A stretch of DNA of 64,000 nucleotides from Novosphingobium sp. PhB165 (GCF_004341845.1 NZ_SLVB01000010.1:62001-126000), one strand, 5' to 3'; positions 17,484-25,885 are shown, counted from the first letter of the stretch. Notes: generated from the sequence alone by a model not told the origin. Program-made: numbers and translations.

Positions 17484-18797
17484 ATGCGCGTACTCCCTGT
17501 AATGCGAACCGCAGCCCTGATCGCCCTCGGCGGCGCCCTGCTCTCGGCCGGATCGAAGTCGATGGCGGACAAGCCCTCTGCCCCGCCCCCGCCCTCCCCC
17601 GCCGGCGAAGCCATTCCCGGATGGAATGAATTCCTCGACGGCCTGCGCGACTTGCCCGACCGGATACTGGCGCGCCTGCCCGCCGAGCAGCGATCCGATC
17701 CGCAAATCCGGCAGGAGGCGGCGCGGCTCGCGCTCTCCGCCGTCACGGCGGCGGGCATCGATGCGCTGGCCTCCGATCCGGACCGCCCGACTTTCGTGCC
17801 CCAGCTCAACAATTACCTGACCACCGGCCAGCCCAACGCCGACACCAATTACCGCTCCGCCAAGATCGCCCCGGGCGGCGTCTACCGACTACGCGGCCAG
17901 CGCGGATCGATGAATCAGGCCCGCATTGCCGAGGCCGGCCCTCGCCCGCCGCAGACGCCCGGCACCGTCAACCTCGGTCCGCCAAGGCCGGTGCACGACA
18001 TCGAACTGCTCAAGGTCGATGCCGCAGGCCGCTACGACGTGATCCTGAGCCCGACGCGCCCGGAAGGCTACACGGGGGATTGGTGGCAGTCCGACCCCAC
18101 CACCAACATGCTGCTGGTCCGGATGGTCGCATCGGACTGGAGCGCCGAGAAGGAACCGACCCTGTCGATCGAGCGTCTGGACGTCCCCGCGCCGCGCCCT
18201 CGCCCCTCGGCCGAAGTGCTGGCCGCACGGCTCCGCGCCATTCCGCAGGCAGCGGGCTTCATCGCCCCGCTGCTGGTCGACCGGCCCCAGAAGCTGCGTG
18301 CCGAAGGCGTCGTGAACACGCTGAAAGCGGTCGACATGAGCAAGATGGGCGGCCTTGCCGGCCAGTTCTATTTCGAAGGCGCCTACGATCTGAAGGACGA
18401 TGAGGCACTTCTGATCGAAACCACGCAGCCGGATAAGTGCCAGTATCAATCGCTGATCCTGACCAACGATCTCTACGAAACCACCGATTGGTACAACAAC
18501 CAGAGCAGCCTGAACGGATCGCAGCTCCACAAGGACAGCGATGGCATGGTTCGCATCATTGTCTCGGCAAAAGACCCCGGCGTGCCCAACTGGCTGGATA
18601 CGGCAGGCTTTGCCACCGGCGTGGTGCAGGGCCGCTGGATGAAGTGCTCCAGCCAGCCCATCCCGACCGTTCGCAAAGTGGCGCTGGCGGATCTCGGCAA
18701 GCTCCTGCCCGCCGGCACGCCCAAGGTCACGCCTGCGGAGCGGGACAAGATCGTGCGGACCCGGCGCTCACAGCTTCAGGAACGCCCGCTCTGGTAA
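17484..18797 (+). CDS. Exported DUF1214-domain protein
   Basis: This 437-residue protein has a hydrophobic N-terminal signal (residues 1-25) and a Pro-rich linker. Its C-terminal half matches the DUF1214 pattern: N-D-L-Y-E-T-T-D-W-Y-N-N, S-L-N, and the hallmark D-P-G-V-P-N-W-L-D-T-A-G followed by G-R-W. DUF1214 proteins are common near sterol, alkane and aromatic catabolism genes in sphingomonads and actinobacteria, but no reaction is established that I can cite. It follows the terminator of the receptor operon, so it may be a separate transcript, and converges on the M28-like gene. The start may be 17484 or the internal ATG at 17502. Confidence 0.8.
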   Translation: MRVLPVMRTAALIALGGALLSAGSKSMADKPSAPPPPSPAGEAIPGWNEFLDGLRDLPDRILARLPAEQRSDPQIRQEAARLALSAVTAAGIDALASDPDRPTFVPQLNNYLTTGQPNADTNYRSAKIAPGGVYRLRGQRGSMNQARIAEAGPRPPQTPGTVNLGPPRPVHDIELLKVDAAGRYDVILSPTRPEGYTGDWWQSDPTTNMLLVRMVASDWSAEKEPTLSIERLDVPAPRPRPSAEVLAARLRAIPQAAGFIAPLLVDRPQKLRAEGVVNTLKAVDMSKMGGLAGQFYFEGAYDLKDDEALLIETTQPDKCQYQSLILTNDLYETTDWYNNQSSLNGSQLHKDSDGMVRIIVSAKDPGVPNWLDTAGFATGVVQGRWMKCSSQPIPTVRKVALADLGKLLPAGTPKVTPAERDKIVRTRRSQLQERPLW

Positions 18798-18805
18798 TCT
18801 GAACG

Positions 18806-18832
18806 GAAGCGCGGGCACGAAACCCGCGCTTC
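18806..18832. terminator. Bidirectional hairpin between convergent genes
   Basis: A perfect 10-bp stem GAAGCGCGGG (18806-18815) pairs with 18823-18832, with a 7-nt loop. It sits between the DUF1214 stop and the stop codon of the minus-strand gene at 18833, so it probably serves both. Confidence 0.7.
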
Positions 18833-20170
18833 TCACGCCGCCGAGCCGGACGGATCGCCGCGCAGCACGCGTTCCAGAAACAGCTGGAATCCCGCTGCCG
18901 TCACCGCAACATTATGCGCATCCACGCAGCGCGCGTCGTCCTGTGCCACGTGATGGAAACGGTGAATGCCGAAGACCCCGGCGACCGTCTGATATCCCGC
19001 GCCGATCACTTCGTTCAGCTCGCCGGCCGACAGGACATCGCTCGGGTACGGGGTTTCCAGCCCCACGTGCCCCGCGAAACCGCTGCGCGCCAGTGGCAGC
19101 AGCGACCGGCTGACCGACAAAAACCGCTGCGGATCGATGCTGGGGAGCGGCTGCATCGACCCCGCCGCGTCGTGCCAGTCCCTTCCCGCGACGTTGGCGC
19201 CGAGATGAAGCCAGAAATGCGTTTCGGCAGGTTTCGGCGCCGTCGCCTTCAGCGTTTCGGCGGCGCCAAGGTTCTCGTATTCGTGGCCGCTGTTGCAGAT
19301 AAAGGCGAGGTTGTGGTCCTGCACCGCCTTGCTTGCCCACCGCGCGAGCCAAAGCCATGTCGCGATCCCCGGCCCGCGCTCTGCCGCACATCCATACCAT
19401 CCCGATCGCGGCGTCGAGACGGCCAGCCAGCGGTCCTTGCCGCGATCGATCCGTCCCACGAAATTGAACGCCGGGCGGCGACCGCCGGTGCCGACGAGAT
19501 GAAGCGTCGCCGCTTCCCGCCGTGCCGCCGCTGCCAGAAACGGCTGCGCATCTTCGGGCGCGAGCACGGCGACGGGCCCCGGGAACATCGCTTTGCGGCC
19601 ATCGGCATTGAGCGCGATGACTTTGCCCGTCGGCCCGTTGGTGACGATGATCGCCGCCTTCGCGCCGGCGGCAAACGCGGCGAGAACCGGCTCCCTGATC
19701 GGCTTGGCCAGCGCGGTGGACCAGCGTCCGAATGGCAGATCGATGAGGGCGATGGCGTTCTCCAGCGGAAAATCGGACCGCCCGGCCGGATCGACCCGCA
19801 CCACTGTCCCTGTCACGCCGTCCGGCCCCGTCGGGGTGACGATGGGCTGCGGCCAGACGGGCGCCTTGGCCGCGCCGGAGGTCAGTTCACAGCGCTCTGC
19901 ATCGAAAAAAGGCGTCGACACGTCCTGCCGCTCTACCGCAAATCCCAGTCGCTGGAGTTCGGAGGCAAGCCAGTTTCCGCATGCAATGTCGCCCGGGCCG
20001 CCGGCCTGCTTGCCGCCGAAGCCGATATACCGGGCAAGATCGGCCGCGACCGTGTCGGTAGCCGCCCTGATCTCGGTCATTGGCACGAGTGACGGGATGC
20101 CCGGCAATGCCGCCGCTGCCGGAAGGGCCGCGCTGCCCGCCAGAAAGCTGCGCCTGCTCGTCTCATGCAT
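18833..20170 (-). CDS. Tat-exported M28-peptidase-like protein, metal site apparently degenerate
   Basis: This 445-residue protein starts at ATG 20170 (AGAGGA upstream), which opens a Tat signal T-S-R-R-S-F-L-A-G with an Ala-rich h-region. The body has M28 architecture: an N-terminal lobe (C-G-N-W-L-x-x-E-L-Q-R-L-G-F), a PA-like insert (about residues 130-220, containing E-N-A-I-A-L-I-D-L), and the catalytic-domain end F-H-H-V-A-Q-D-D-A-R-C-V-D-x-H-N. The usual first ligand pair H-x-D is replaced by S-T-P-R, and the bridging Asp region reads A-E-R-G-P-G. It may therefore be an inactive or atypical M28 member. The fold assignment is moderate and loss of metal ligands is a reading of the sequence only. 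Confidence 0.65.
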   Translation of the reverse strand: MHETSRRSFLAGSAALPAAAALPGIPSLVPMTEIRAATDTVAADLARYIGFGGKQAGGPGDIACGNWLASELQRLGFAVERQDVSTPFFDAERCELTSGAAKAPVWPQPIVTPTGPDGVTGTVVRVDPAGRSDFPLENAIALIDLPFGRWSTALAKPIREPVLAAFAAGAKAAIIVTNGPTGKVIALNADGRKAMFPGPVAVLAPEDAQPFLAAAARREAATLHLVGTGGRRPAFNFVGRIDRGKDRWLAVSTPRSGWYGCAAERGPGIATWLWLARWASKAVQDHNLAFICNSGHEYENLGAAETLKATAPKPAETHFWLHLGANVAGRDWHDAAGSMQPLPSIDPQRFLSVSRSLLPLARSGFAGHVGLETPYPSDVLSAGELNEVIGAGYQTVAGVFGIHRFHHVAQDDARCVDAHNVAVTAAGFQLFLERVLRGDPSGSAA

Positions 20171-20320
20171 CGTGCGATCCTCTTGTTCGTCCCCTCCCGC
20201 TCTCCGGTGAGGTGGCACCGGTCATTCTACAGGGCCTTTTCAATGTCAACCATATCAGTAGACAATTAGCCAAGTCGCCCCTTATAAGCCGGACACTCGG
20301 GAAATCTGCCGGAGGCGAGA

Positions 20321-21376
20321 ATGCGAATTCGTTCAGGTATCAAGGTATTGCTTGCAGCATCCTCGATAGCAGCACTGATGGCTGTCGGTGCCGCGCCGAC
20401 ATGGGCAAAGGGCACAGACATACCCGAGGCGGCAGCCCCCTCCGCCGCCATGACCCGGGTTCTCGACTATGTGCAAAGCCAGAACAGCACCGGATTCCTG
20501 GTAATCCAGGACGGCCGGGTTCTGGCCGAAAAGAACTGGCCCGCGCCCGAGGGAGACGCCCAATATGCGCTCTTCGTCTACGGACACGACACGCACGGCG
20601 CCTTGCTCGAAGACGTCGCCTCGCAGCAGAAGAGCTTCGTATCCGTACTTGTTGCGATCGCCGCCGACAAAGGGCTGCTGGACGTGACCCGGCCGGTCTC
20701 GGATTACATTGGCAAAGGCTGGTCCAAAGCAACGCCAGAGCAGGAAGCTGCAATCCGCGTCATCGATGTGCTGACGATGAGTTCGGGCCTCAATGACCAA
20801 TTCGGCTACGCGGCCCCTGCCGGTACGACGTTCCACTACAACACCCCGGTCTATGCGATCACCAAGCGCGTGCTTGCGGCCGCGGCGAAGCAGCCGCTGG
20901 ACGTCATTACCCGCGACTGGCTGACAAGCCCGCTCGGCATGCAGGATACGACCTGGCGGAAACGCCCGGCGGCACTCGCGAGCGTCGGCAACGATACCGG
21001 CCTCGTGACATCGCCGCGCGATACGGCGCTTTTTGGCCTGATGATCCTGAATGGCGGGCTGACAAAGGAGGGGAAGCGTGTGGTCTCGCAAGCCGGTCTC
21101 CAGGCGATGTTCACGCCTTCCGGGACCAATCCGGCTTACGGCAGGCTCTGGTGGCTGAACGGCAGCCCCTACACGGTAAAGGCGCTGGCCGGCCGCAAGG
21201 ATGGCCCGCTGATCCCTGCCGCGCCGACGGATCTCGTCGGAGCTCTCGGCGCTTTCGACCGGCGGCTCTATATCGTGCCGAGCAAGAAGCTCATCGTGGT
21301 GCGAACCGGCACGACCGCTCGCGATGCCGATTTCGACCAGCAATTGTGGTTGCGGCTTACACAGGCGATCGATTGA
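20321..21376 (+). CDS. Beta-lactamase-fold serine hydrolase
   Basis: This 351-residue exported protein starts after GGAGG (20311-20315) and has a signal peptide ending at T-W-A-K. The class C beta-lactamase/DD-peptidase fold is indicated by S-x-x-K (S-Q-Q-K near residue 102) and Y-x-T/N (Y-N-T near residue 174). A C-terminal G-A-L-G-A-F segment probably supplies the strand next to the active site. Family members are esterases, D-aminopeptidases and amide hydrolases more often than true beta-lactamases. It is divergent from the M28-like gene and monocistronic. The substrate is unknown; the context suggests small-molecule hydrolysis. Confidence 0.85.
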   Translation: MRIRSGIKVLLAASSIAALMAVGAAPTWAKGTDIPEAAAPSAAMTRVLDYVQSQNSTGFLVIQDGRVLAEKNWPAPEGDAQYALFVYGHDTHGALLEDVASQQKSFVSVLVAIAADKGLLDVTRPVSDYIGKGWSKATPEQEAAIRVIDVLTMSSGLNDQFGYAAPAGTTFHYNTPVYAITKRVLAAAAKQPLDVITRDWLTSPLGMQDTTWRKRPAALASVGNDTGLVTSPRDTALFGLMILNGGLTKEGKRVVSQAGLQAMFTPSGTNPAYGRLWWLNGSPYTVKALAGRKDGPLIPAAPTDLVGALGAFDRRLYIVPSKKLIVVRTGTTARDADFDQQLWLRLTQAID

Positions 21377-21471
21377 TCCGATGAGCCTCGGCTAGCCGCT
21401 GACCTTTTGCTGGAAGAAGGTTTGCTGAGGGCGCCATAGCCTCATTTTTGTTATCGATAGTGGCCAGACAA

Positions 21472-21513
21472 TTGACATAAGTAGGTGTATAGCTATCTTC
21501 GAATAGCTATACA
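21472..21513 (+). promoter_or_regulatory. Promoter overlapped by an 11-bp perfect inverted repeat
   Basis: A -35-like TTGACA (21472-21477) and -10-like TATCTT (21494-21499) are separated by 16 bp. The perfect inverted repeat TGTATAGCTAT (21486-21496) / ATAGCTATACA (21503-21513), with a 6-bp spacer, covers the -10 region. It lies about 35 bp before the next start codon. This layout is typical of an autorepressed gene. Confidence 0.65.
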
Positions 21514-21547
21514 GAAACTACATCCTTTTGAATAAAAAGGGATTTGT

Positions 21548-22732
21548 TTGGATAAAATCCCCGAAAGCGCCGCAGATCGCGATGCTTTGACTCTTTCGGC
21601 GCTTTTCCTGGGTCGTATCCAGGGGGCAACCCGGTTGTTGCCGGAACCATGCTTGCGAGTGCTGGCAGCGCGCATCATTCGCGAAAGCCTCATCGCGGCC
21701 CTCCGGCAAGAGGGCCATTCCTTCACCGATCAGCGCTTCCACGAATGGTTCGCGGGTTTGAAGACGCTGACCGACGATCCGGGGCACAATTTACGCCCTG
21801 CCAGGGCCATCTGCCAAGCCATATTGACGGAATTTTCCCACAGTTCGTGGCCACATCTCGCTGAGGCGGCGCAAAATTTGACGCGCGCGTTCATGGCGCC
21901 CGCCGACTTCATCCGCAGCGGCCACGAAGCCGTGCATGAAGACCTGAACACTGTGATAGCCGAAGCACGCCGTCTGCTCGCCAGCATCGATCCACTCGAA
22001 GACGAACTGCCGTTCCAGGCAGTCTCGGCGCTTTTCAAGGCTGCCCGGACGAATGTGCGCTTTGGGCTGCAAGAGGCGGGTCTGCAAATGATCCACGGCC
22101 CGGGGCGAAGCCTTGCCCACGAAGTCCGCGTGCCGGAGAATTCGCGCTGGGCACTCGACATCCTTGCCGGCGAATTCCTTTCATCGCCTCAAGGCTTGCC
22201 ATTGGCGTTCCCGCTTCCGTCGCTGGTCCGGCTCTCCGCGCCTTGCGACTTCCCCTATGAGGACGTTCCGGATCCCCTCACCCCTTCCCCCCGTGACGAC
22301 GCGCCGGCTGCTCTCCGGGATGCCTTGTGGCAGCTCGACCGTATGCTGGGCGAAGCGGGCGAGCAGGTTGATCTGATCCGCGAGCGATCCGGCGGCAGAC
22401 GTTCCAGCGGACGCAGTACGCCGGTGCTGGAATTCCTCGCCGGGTTCGGCACGCTGCGCAGTGCGCAGATCGAGCAGCTTGTCGGCGCATCCCGGCTTGG
22501 CGTGCGGACCATTCTGACGGCGATTGCCGAAATGGGGCTGCTCGCTTCCGAGGCTTCGCATAATCGCACCTTGATGTATCGCTACGCCCCGTCAGCGCAG
22601 ACCGTATCCGGTCAGGGTGAAGGGGCTGGCGAGTTTGCGTTCTCGCGCGATGCGCTCGATGAATACGAGGCCTCGATGAACGCCATCGATGAACTGCTCG
22701 GCCGAACGTCCGGCTCGGCCGACAAGCCTTAG
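21548..22732 (+). CDS. Putative DNA-binding protein with C-terminal winged helix
   Basis: I do not recognise this 394-residue protein. The start is TTG at 21548, chosen because AAGGGA lies 5 nt upstream and the reading frame has no earlier start. It is helical throughout; about residues 300-350 (L-R-S-A-Q-I-E-Q-L-V-G-A-S-R-L-G-V-R-T-I) read as a helix-turn-helix or winged helix followed by R-Y-A-P. It bears an overall resemblance to plasmid-borne two-domain HTH proteins of alphaproteobacteria (DUF1612-like), but I cannot confirm that. Its palindrome-covered promoter and position beside the origin region suggest an autoregulated replicon maintenance or copy-control factor (inference). Confidence 0.6.
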   Translation: MDKIPESAADRDALTLSALFLGRIQGATRLLPEPCLRVLAARIIRESLIAALRQEGHSFTDQRFHEWFAGLKTLTDDPGHNLRPARAICQAILTEFSHSSWPHLAEAAQNLTRAFMAPADFIRSGHEAVHEDLNTVIAEARRLLASIDPLEDELPFQAVSALFKAARTNVRFGLQEAGLQMIHGPGRSLAHEVRVPENSRWALDILAGEFLSSPQGLPLAFPLPSLVRLSAPCDFPYEDVPDPLTPSPRDDAPAALRDALWQLDRMLGEAGEQVDLIRERSGGRRSSGRSTPVLEFLAGFGTLRSAQIEQLVGASRLGVRTILTAIAEMGLLASEASHNRTLMYRYAPSAQTVSGQGEGAGEFAFSRDALDEYEASMNAIDELLGRTSGSADKP

Positions 22733-22938
22733 GACAGAAGGGCCGTCGCCGTCCGGTTCGGATGGTGGCTCCTGCCCGCCTCTCCTTCATCCAGGCCTGC
22801 TCCTCCCTACAGGCGAAATGTCAGCCCGTAGCGCATCGGACACAAGCGGCAGTGGTGAACAGGCGGAGGCGGATGTCCTGCCGTGAGTCATTTTGGCCTC
22901 ACGTGATGCCGAAATGCCATTTTCGTTGCGCTTTTGCC

Positions 22939-22963
22939 CAAAAAATAGGCTCCCGCAGAGCCT
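22939..22963 (-). terminator. Rho-independent terminator in the non-coding origin region
   Basis: On the minus strand, AGGCTC (22958-22963) and GAGCCT (22947-22952) form a 6-bp stem with a 5-nt loop, followed by ATTTTTT. No protein-coding gene on that strand ends nearby, so it may terminate a small RNA transcribed from about 23.1 kb. Confidence 0.6.
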
Positions 22964-23868
22964 CGTACAGAGCAAAGACGGGCGTGCCGCGACCCAGAGT
23001 TCATCGCGGGAGCTATGAAGCTCTAGAGGGCCTCCAAGGGCAATTTTGCGCATTTCGGGTTTTGTTCGCACTGCTGCGCCCAAAAAAAGGAGCTTGAGCG
23101 CTTTCTCAGAGTCCAAAATGCGCTCGCCGTCGTCGGAGTGGGTCTGCGGCGGCGATGGGGATCGGAAACGACCTTTGAGGCTTCCATGAGGGCATGCGAT
23201 CGATGACGGCGAAGAGCGAAGGCGTTCTAGGTCCCTCATCGCGTTGTGGGCGCGGAGGTCATGTCGTGGTCCGCGCAAGATCGGCAAGGCACAAGTTCGA
23301 ACACGCTCGCAATGGAACGGGCGGAAGGCGAACGTGGTGCGACGAGCAGGCGGATGTGAGGCCTACTTTTTTCAAGCGGCCCGGCGCAGCGACAGGTTCG
23401 CTTGGTCTCCCCGGAAAAGGCATACACGTTTGCCCGGTTTAGCGACTGGTCCGGTTCGTCCGCCCGAAAGAACCCGGCGGTGTTCCGGGAGTGTCGCTAG
23501 CGGTGCGCAGCCGGGAGATGCTGACACATAACGTGAGGTTTGATTTGCAGCCGATATTGGGGGCTGGGCGGAAGAGCGTACGTTGAAACACGCGGTGCTT
23601 TGCCCAAGGCGATCAGAACCACTCGACGTTCCGGAGTTCAACGGCCTCGCCGTCTGATTGAAGCCGCGCGGCCAGCCCTATGTTTGGGCGGTTTTGCGTA
23701 CGCTCGCCGTAAAGCGCCCTTCCCTCTGTCCCAAAAATACCGAAGCTTCCGGCAGTTAGAATCTCATTTAGGGATTCTGTTACAAGGTTACAGGCCCGGA
23801 TTGCTCCCGAAAGCCACGAGACTCCGATGAGTCGCGAATTTGGGCTGTTCCCGAAAGGACGTGTATCC

Positions 23869-23961
23869 GTTCCCGGAGTGTCGAGGCCGGCGTTCCCGGA
23901 GTGTCGAAGGGGTGTTCCCGGAGTGTCGAAGGGTGGGGTTTTCCTGTTCCCGGAGTGTCGA
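23869..23961 (+). repeat. Four direct iterons, GTTCCCGGAGTGTCGA
   Basis: Identical 16-bp copies occur at 23869-23884, 23892-23907, 23914-23929 and 23946-23961. The first three are spaced by about two helical turns, as expected for cooperative initiator binding. RepA encoded at 24147-25427 is the likely ligand. Confidence 0.85.
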
Positions 23962-24092
23962 TGGACCGTGAAAAGCGCCCGGTTTGGGTGCGAGGTTGAA
24001 TTACTTTGCGCGCATGCTTCGCAGAGAAGGTTCAAATCTCGGAAGCCGTCCCTTTCGAGCGAAGCGTCGCGGACATCGATCCAATCCTGACG

Positions 24093-24107
24093 CGACACTT
24101 CGGGAAC
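24093..24107 (-). repeat. Inverted iteron variant near the repA stop
   Basis: Reading on the minus strand, GTTCCCGAAGTGTCG differs from the iteron core by one base. It lies 40 bp beyond the repA stop codon in the opposite orientation to the main array. Confidence 0.65.
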
Positions 24108-24146
24108 GGCCCCCCTTCCCTCACCAAACCAGCACGCCGGGCTCGC

Positions 24147-25427
24147 TCATCCGCGCAGCGAGCGGCCGTTCTTTTCGTGATGGCGGCGGACCCAACCGAC
24201 GAAGGCGCGCTGCCAATCGGCAGGCGTCCGTTCGGGACTGGCCCCGATCCAGCGTTCGAAATCCGCGTGGAGTGCATGGAGATCCCAGCCCGGGCACTCG
24301 CGGCGCAGGAGCGTGATGGTCTCGTCGGTCATGAACCCGCGCGTGGCGGCATCGGACAGACCGACGATAGTGGTGCGGATAAGTTTGCGCGCATCCACCA
24401 CGTCTTCGGGCACGTTTCCGCCGGGCACCGCGTCAGCGGATGATGGCTGTGCGCGCTGGCTGTCATCAGTACCGCCTTGCGAGGCGGCCCGTTTCCCCGG
24501 GGAAACCCGCTTGGCCGCGGCGACCTTGACCGTGGGATCGGCAGACCCTTCTTCCGCTGCGGCCTCGGGCAGCACCATTCCGGCGCCGCCCTTCCCGTCT
24601 ACCCGGCGCATTCGCAGCATGGGCTCGCCGTCCTTCGCGGTCTCGACCGCAAGGGCATAGCCCGGCAGTTCGTCCTTCTCGGCGAGCTTGAGCATCTCGA
24701 ACTTGAAGCGGCGATATTGCCCCTCGGCACCCGACTTTTCGAACAATACGGGCATCGAGATCGCGAAACCGGCCTCCCCTGCCCCACCGGCGTGCTTGCG
24801 CGCGACCCGGTAAAGCCAGCGCTCGCGGCCTCCGGTGATGTCGAAATAGGCGCGGTCGATCGACAGCACGCCGCCTTTCATCATCACGCCTTCCCAGAAC
24901 CAGTTGGACAGCTCGATCGTCATGCCGCGCGAGCGTTCGGTCCGCTCGTCGACGAGCTGGGTCCAGCCATCAAGCCAGGAGAATGTCGCCTCGCGGCGGT
25001 TCTCGGCGCGGATGTTGGTCTTGATCGTTGTCGAGACGAGCCGATCGAGCGCCTGACCCAGCAGTTCGTAGGCACGCCCGGTCGTGGGGCGGCCAATCGC
25101 GCGCAGCAGGTCGTAGGGCATGAGATGAAGCTTGCGCGGGACATCGTTTGCGCCGCGCCGCGACATGTCGGCGAGCATACTGGCACAATAGATCAGGATG
25201 TCGGCGTCCCAGATCGTCGCCATGCCGTAGTCCGGGTTGGCGCTGACATGGACCCAGAGCTTTCCATCCGGGCTGGTATAGTCGATCGGCTTGACGCGCT
25301 TCGACTTGGCCAGGCTGAAGAAGGGGCGTTCCATCATCTCGCGCTGATCGCGCAGCGGCATGTCTGCGACATAGGGCAGGAACATGTCGAATTGTTCTGA
25401 GGCCGTCTCCGGCTTTTGGCGGCTCAT
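24147..25427 (-). CDS. repA: Replication initiator protein RepA (RPA superfamily)
   Basis: This 426-residue initiator of the RPA family is found on alphaproteobacterial and sphingomonad plasmids. The conserved N-terminal core (about residues 12-235) includes R-P-F-F-S-L-A-K-S-K-R, I-D-Y-T, W-D-A-D-I-L-I-Y-C-A-S and a helical DNA-binding region with G-R-A-Y-E-L-L-G-Q-A-L-D-R-L. A low-complexity linker and a C-terminal helical domain follow. The start at ATG 25427 is chosen over a longer frame (25754) because the extension would run through palindromic non-coding DNA. It should bind the iterons at 23.5-24.1 kb. One parS-like palindrome (24491-24506) lies inside its coding sequence. It is downstream of parA-parB but separated by a terminator, so it has its own promoter. 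Confidence 0.92.
   Translation of the reverse strand: MSRQKPETASEQFDMFLPYVADMPLRDQREMMERPFFSLAKSKRVKPIDYTSPDGKLWVHVSANPDYGMATIWDADILIYCASMLADMSRRGANDVPRKLHLMPYDLLRAIGRPTTGRAYELLGQALDRLVSTTIKTNIRAENRREATFSWLDGWTQLVDERTERSRGMTIELSNWFWEGVMMKGGVLSIDRAYFDITGGRERWLYRVARKHAGGAGEAGFAISMPVLFEKSGAEGQYRRFKFEMLKLAEKDELPGYALAVETAKDGEPMLRMRRVDGKGGAGMVLPEAAAEEGSADPTVKVAAAKRVSPGKRAASQGGTDDSQRAQPSSADAVPGGNVPEDVVDARKLIRTTIVGLSDAATRGFMTDETITLLRRECPGWDLHALHADFERWIGASPERTPADWQRAFVGWVRRHHEKNGRSLRG
24491..24506. promoter_or_regulatory. parS-like palindrome inside repA
   Basis: GTTTCCCCGGGGAAAC is a perfect 16-bp palindrome within the repA linker-coding region (V-S-P-G-K). It is identical to three intergenic copies, but lacks the flanking TG/CA pair. 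Confidence 0.7.
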
Positions 25428-25487
25428 GTTCGGATTCCGACTGGCAAGTGGACGTGGCTTTGCATTCTTGAAGCTGCGCCGGTGGTC

Positions 25488-25505
25488 TGTTTCCCCGGGG
25501 AAACA
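25488..25505. promoter_or_regulatory. parS-like palindrome upstream of repA
   Basis: TGTTTCCCCGGGGAAACA is an 18-bp perfect palindrome about 60 bp upstream of the repA start. Its outer arms (TGTTTC...GAAACA) match the well-known chromosomal parS arms, with a different centre. Confidence 0.8.
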
Positions 25506-25688
25506 GCATCGCGGCGAATTTCGGTGATTCTCGCCATCATGGCGGGCACGCAAAGCAAGGGCAAATCGGCGCCGCGCGTGCCTGTGAAGAACTCGGAAGG
25601 GCAGGGTGGATGGTGAGTGGGCCGGATCCGTAGGCCGGTCACGACCGAAGACGCTAACGCGTGGGTGCCGGGGGCGGGCTGCCGGTTG

Positions 25689-25706
25689 TGTTTCCCCGGG
25701 GAAACA
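25689..25706. promoter_or_regulatory. parS-like palindrome, second intergenic copy
   Basis: TGTTTCCCCGGGGAAACA again, 201 bp from the first intergenic copy, between repA and parB. Confidence 0.8.
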
Positions 25707-25867
25707 GGGGATCGGCGAGCATGCCGTCATGGTGACGGGCGCAGCAAGGCTCACTGGAGAGTAGTGGGCATCCGACTGCTTGCAGGATAGGAGTGAAGGG
25801 AGATGGGGGAGCAGAGCTCAGCTGCGGCGGTGCCGTTCGTTCACGGCGGAGGCACTTACGCCAATAG

Positions 25868-25885
25868 TGTTTCCCCGGGGAAACA
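25868..25885. promoter_or_regulatory. parS-like palindrome, third intergenic copy
   Basis: This is the third intergenic copy of the same 18-bp palindrome, 179 bp from the second. It lies immediately beyond the parAB terminator. Confidence 0.8.

Larger units (their letters stand above)
22733..24146. other. Candidate replication origin region (non-coding, iterons)
   Basis: These 1.4 kb have no convincing gene. They contain four perfect copies of GTTCCCGGAGTGTCGA (starting at 23869, 23892, 23914 and 23946, spacing 23, 22 and 32 bp). One variant lies at 23482-23496 and one inverted variant at 24093-24107. An AT-richer stretch around 23735-23795 carries a GTTACA direct repeat (23779-23784 and 23787-23792) and a small inverted repeat (23758-23763/23773-23778). 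The position directly downstream of repA fits an iteron-controlled origin. A minus-strand terminator at 22939-22963 marks a possible small RNA. Confidence 0.7.

Noticed and set aside
20224-20249. Minus-strand promoter TTGACA ... TAGAAT before the M28-like gene
   Set aside because: The spacer would be 14 bp, too short for a normal sigma-70 promoter; alternatives at 17 bp have a poor -10.
20321-21376. Antibiotic-resistance beta-lactamase
   Set aside because: Only the generic S-x-x-K fold is seen; context and sequence point to a general serine hydrolase.
22787-23287. Minus-strand 166-codon open frame in the origin region
   Set aside because: No ribosome site, no recognisable motif, and a transcription terminator lies inside it.
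23613-24098. Minus-strand open frame across the iterons
   Set aside because: It merely translates the repeats (recurring R-H-S-G-N); repeated DNA in an origin explains it better than a gene.
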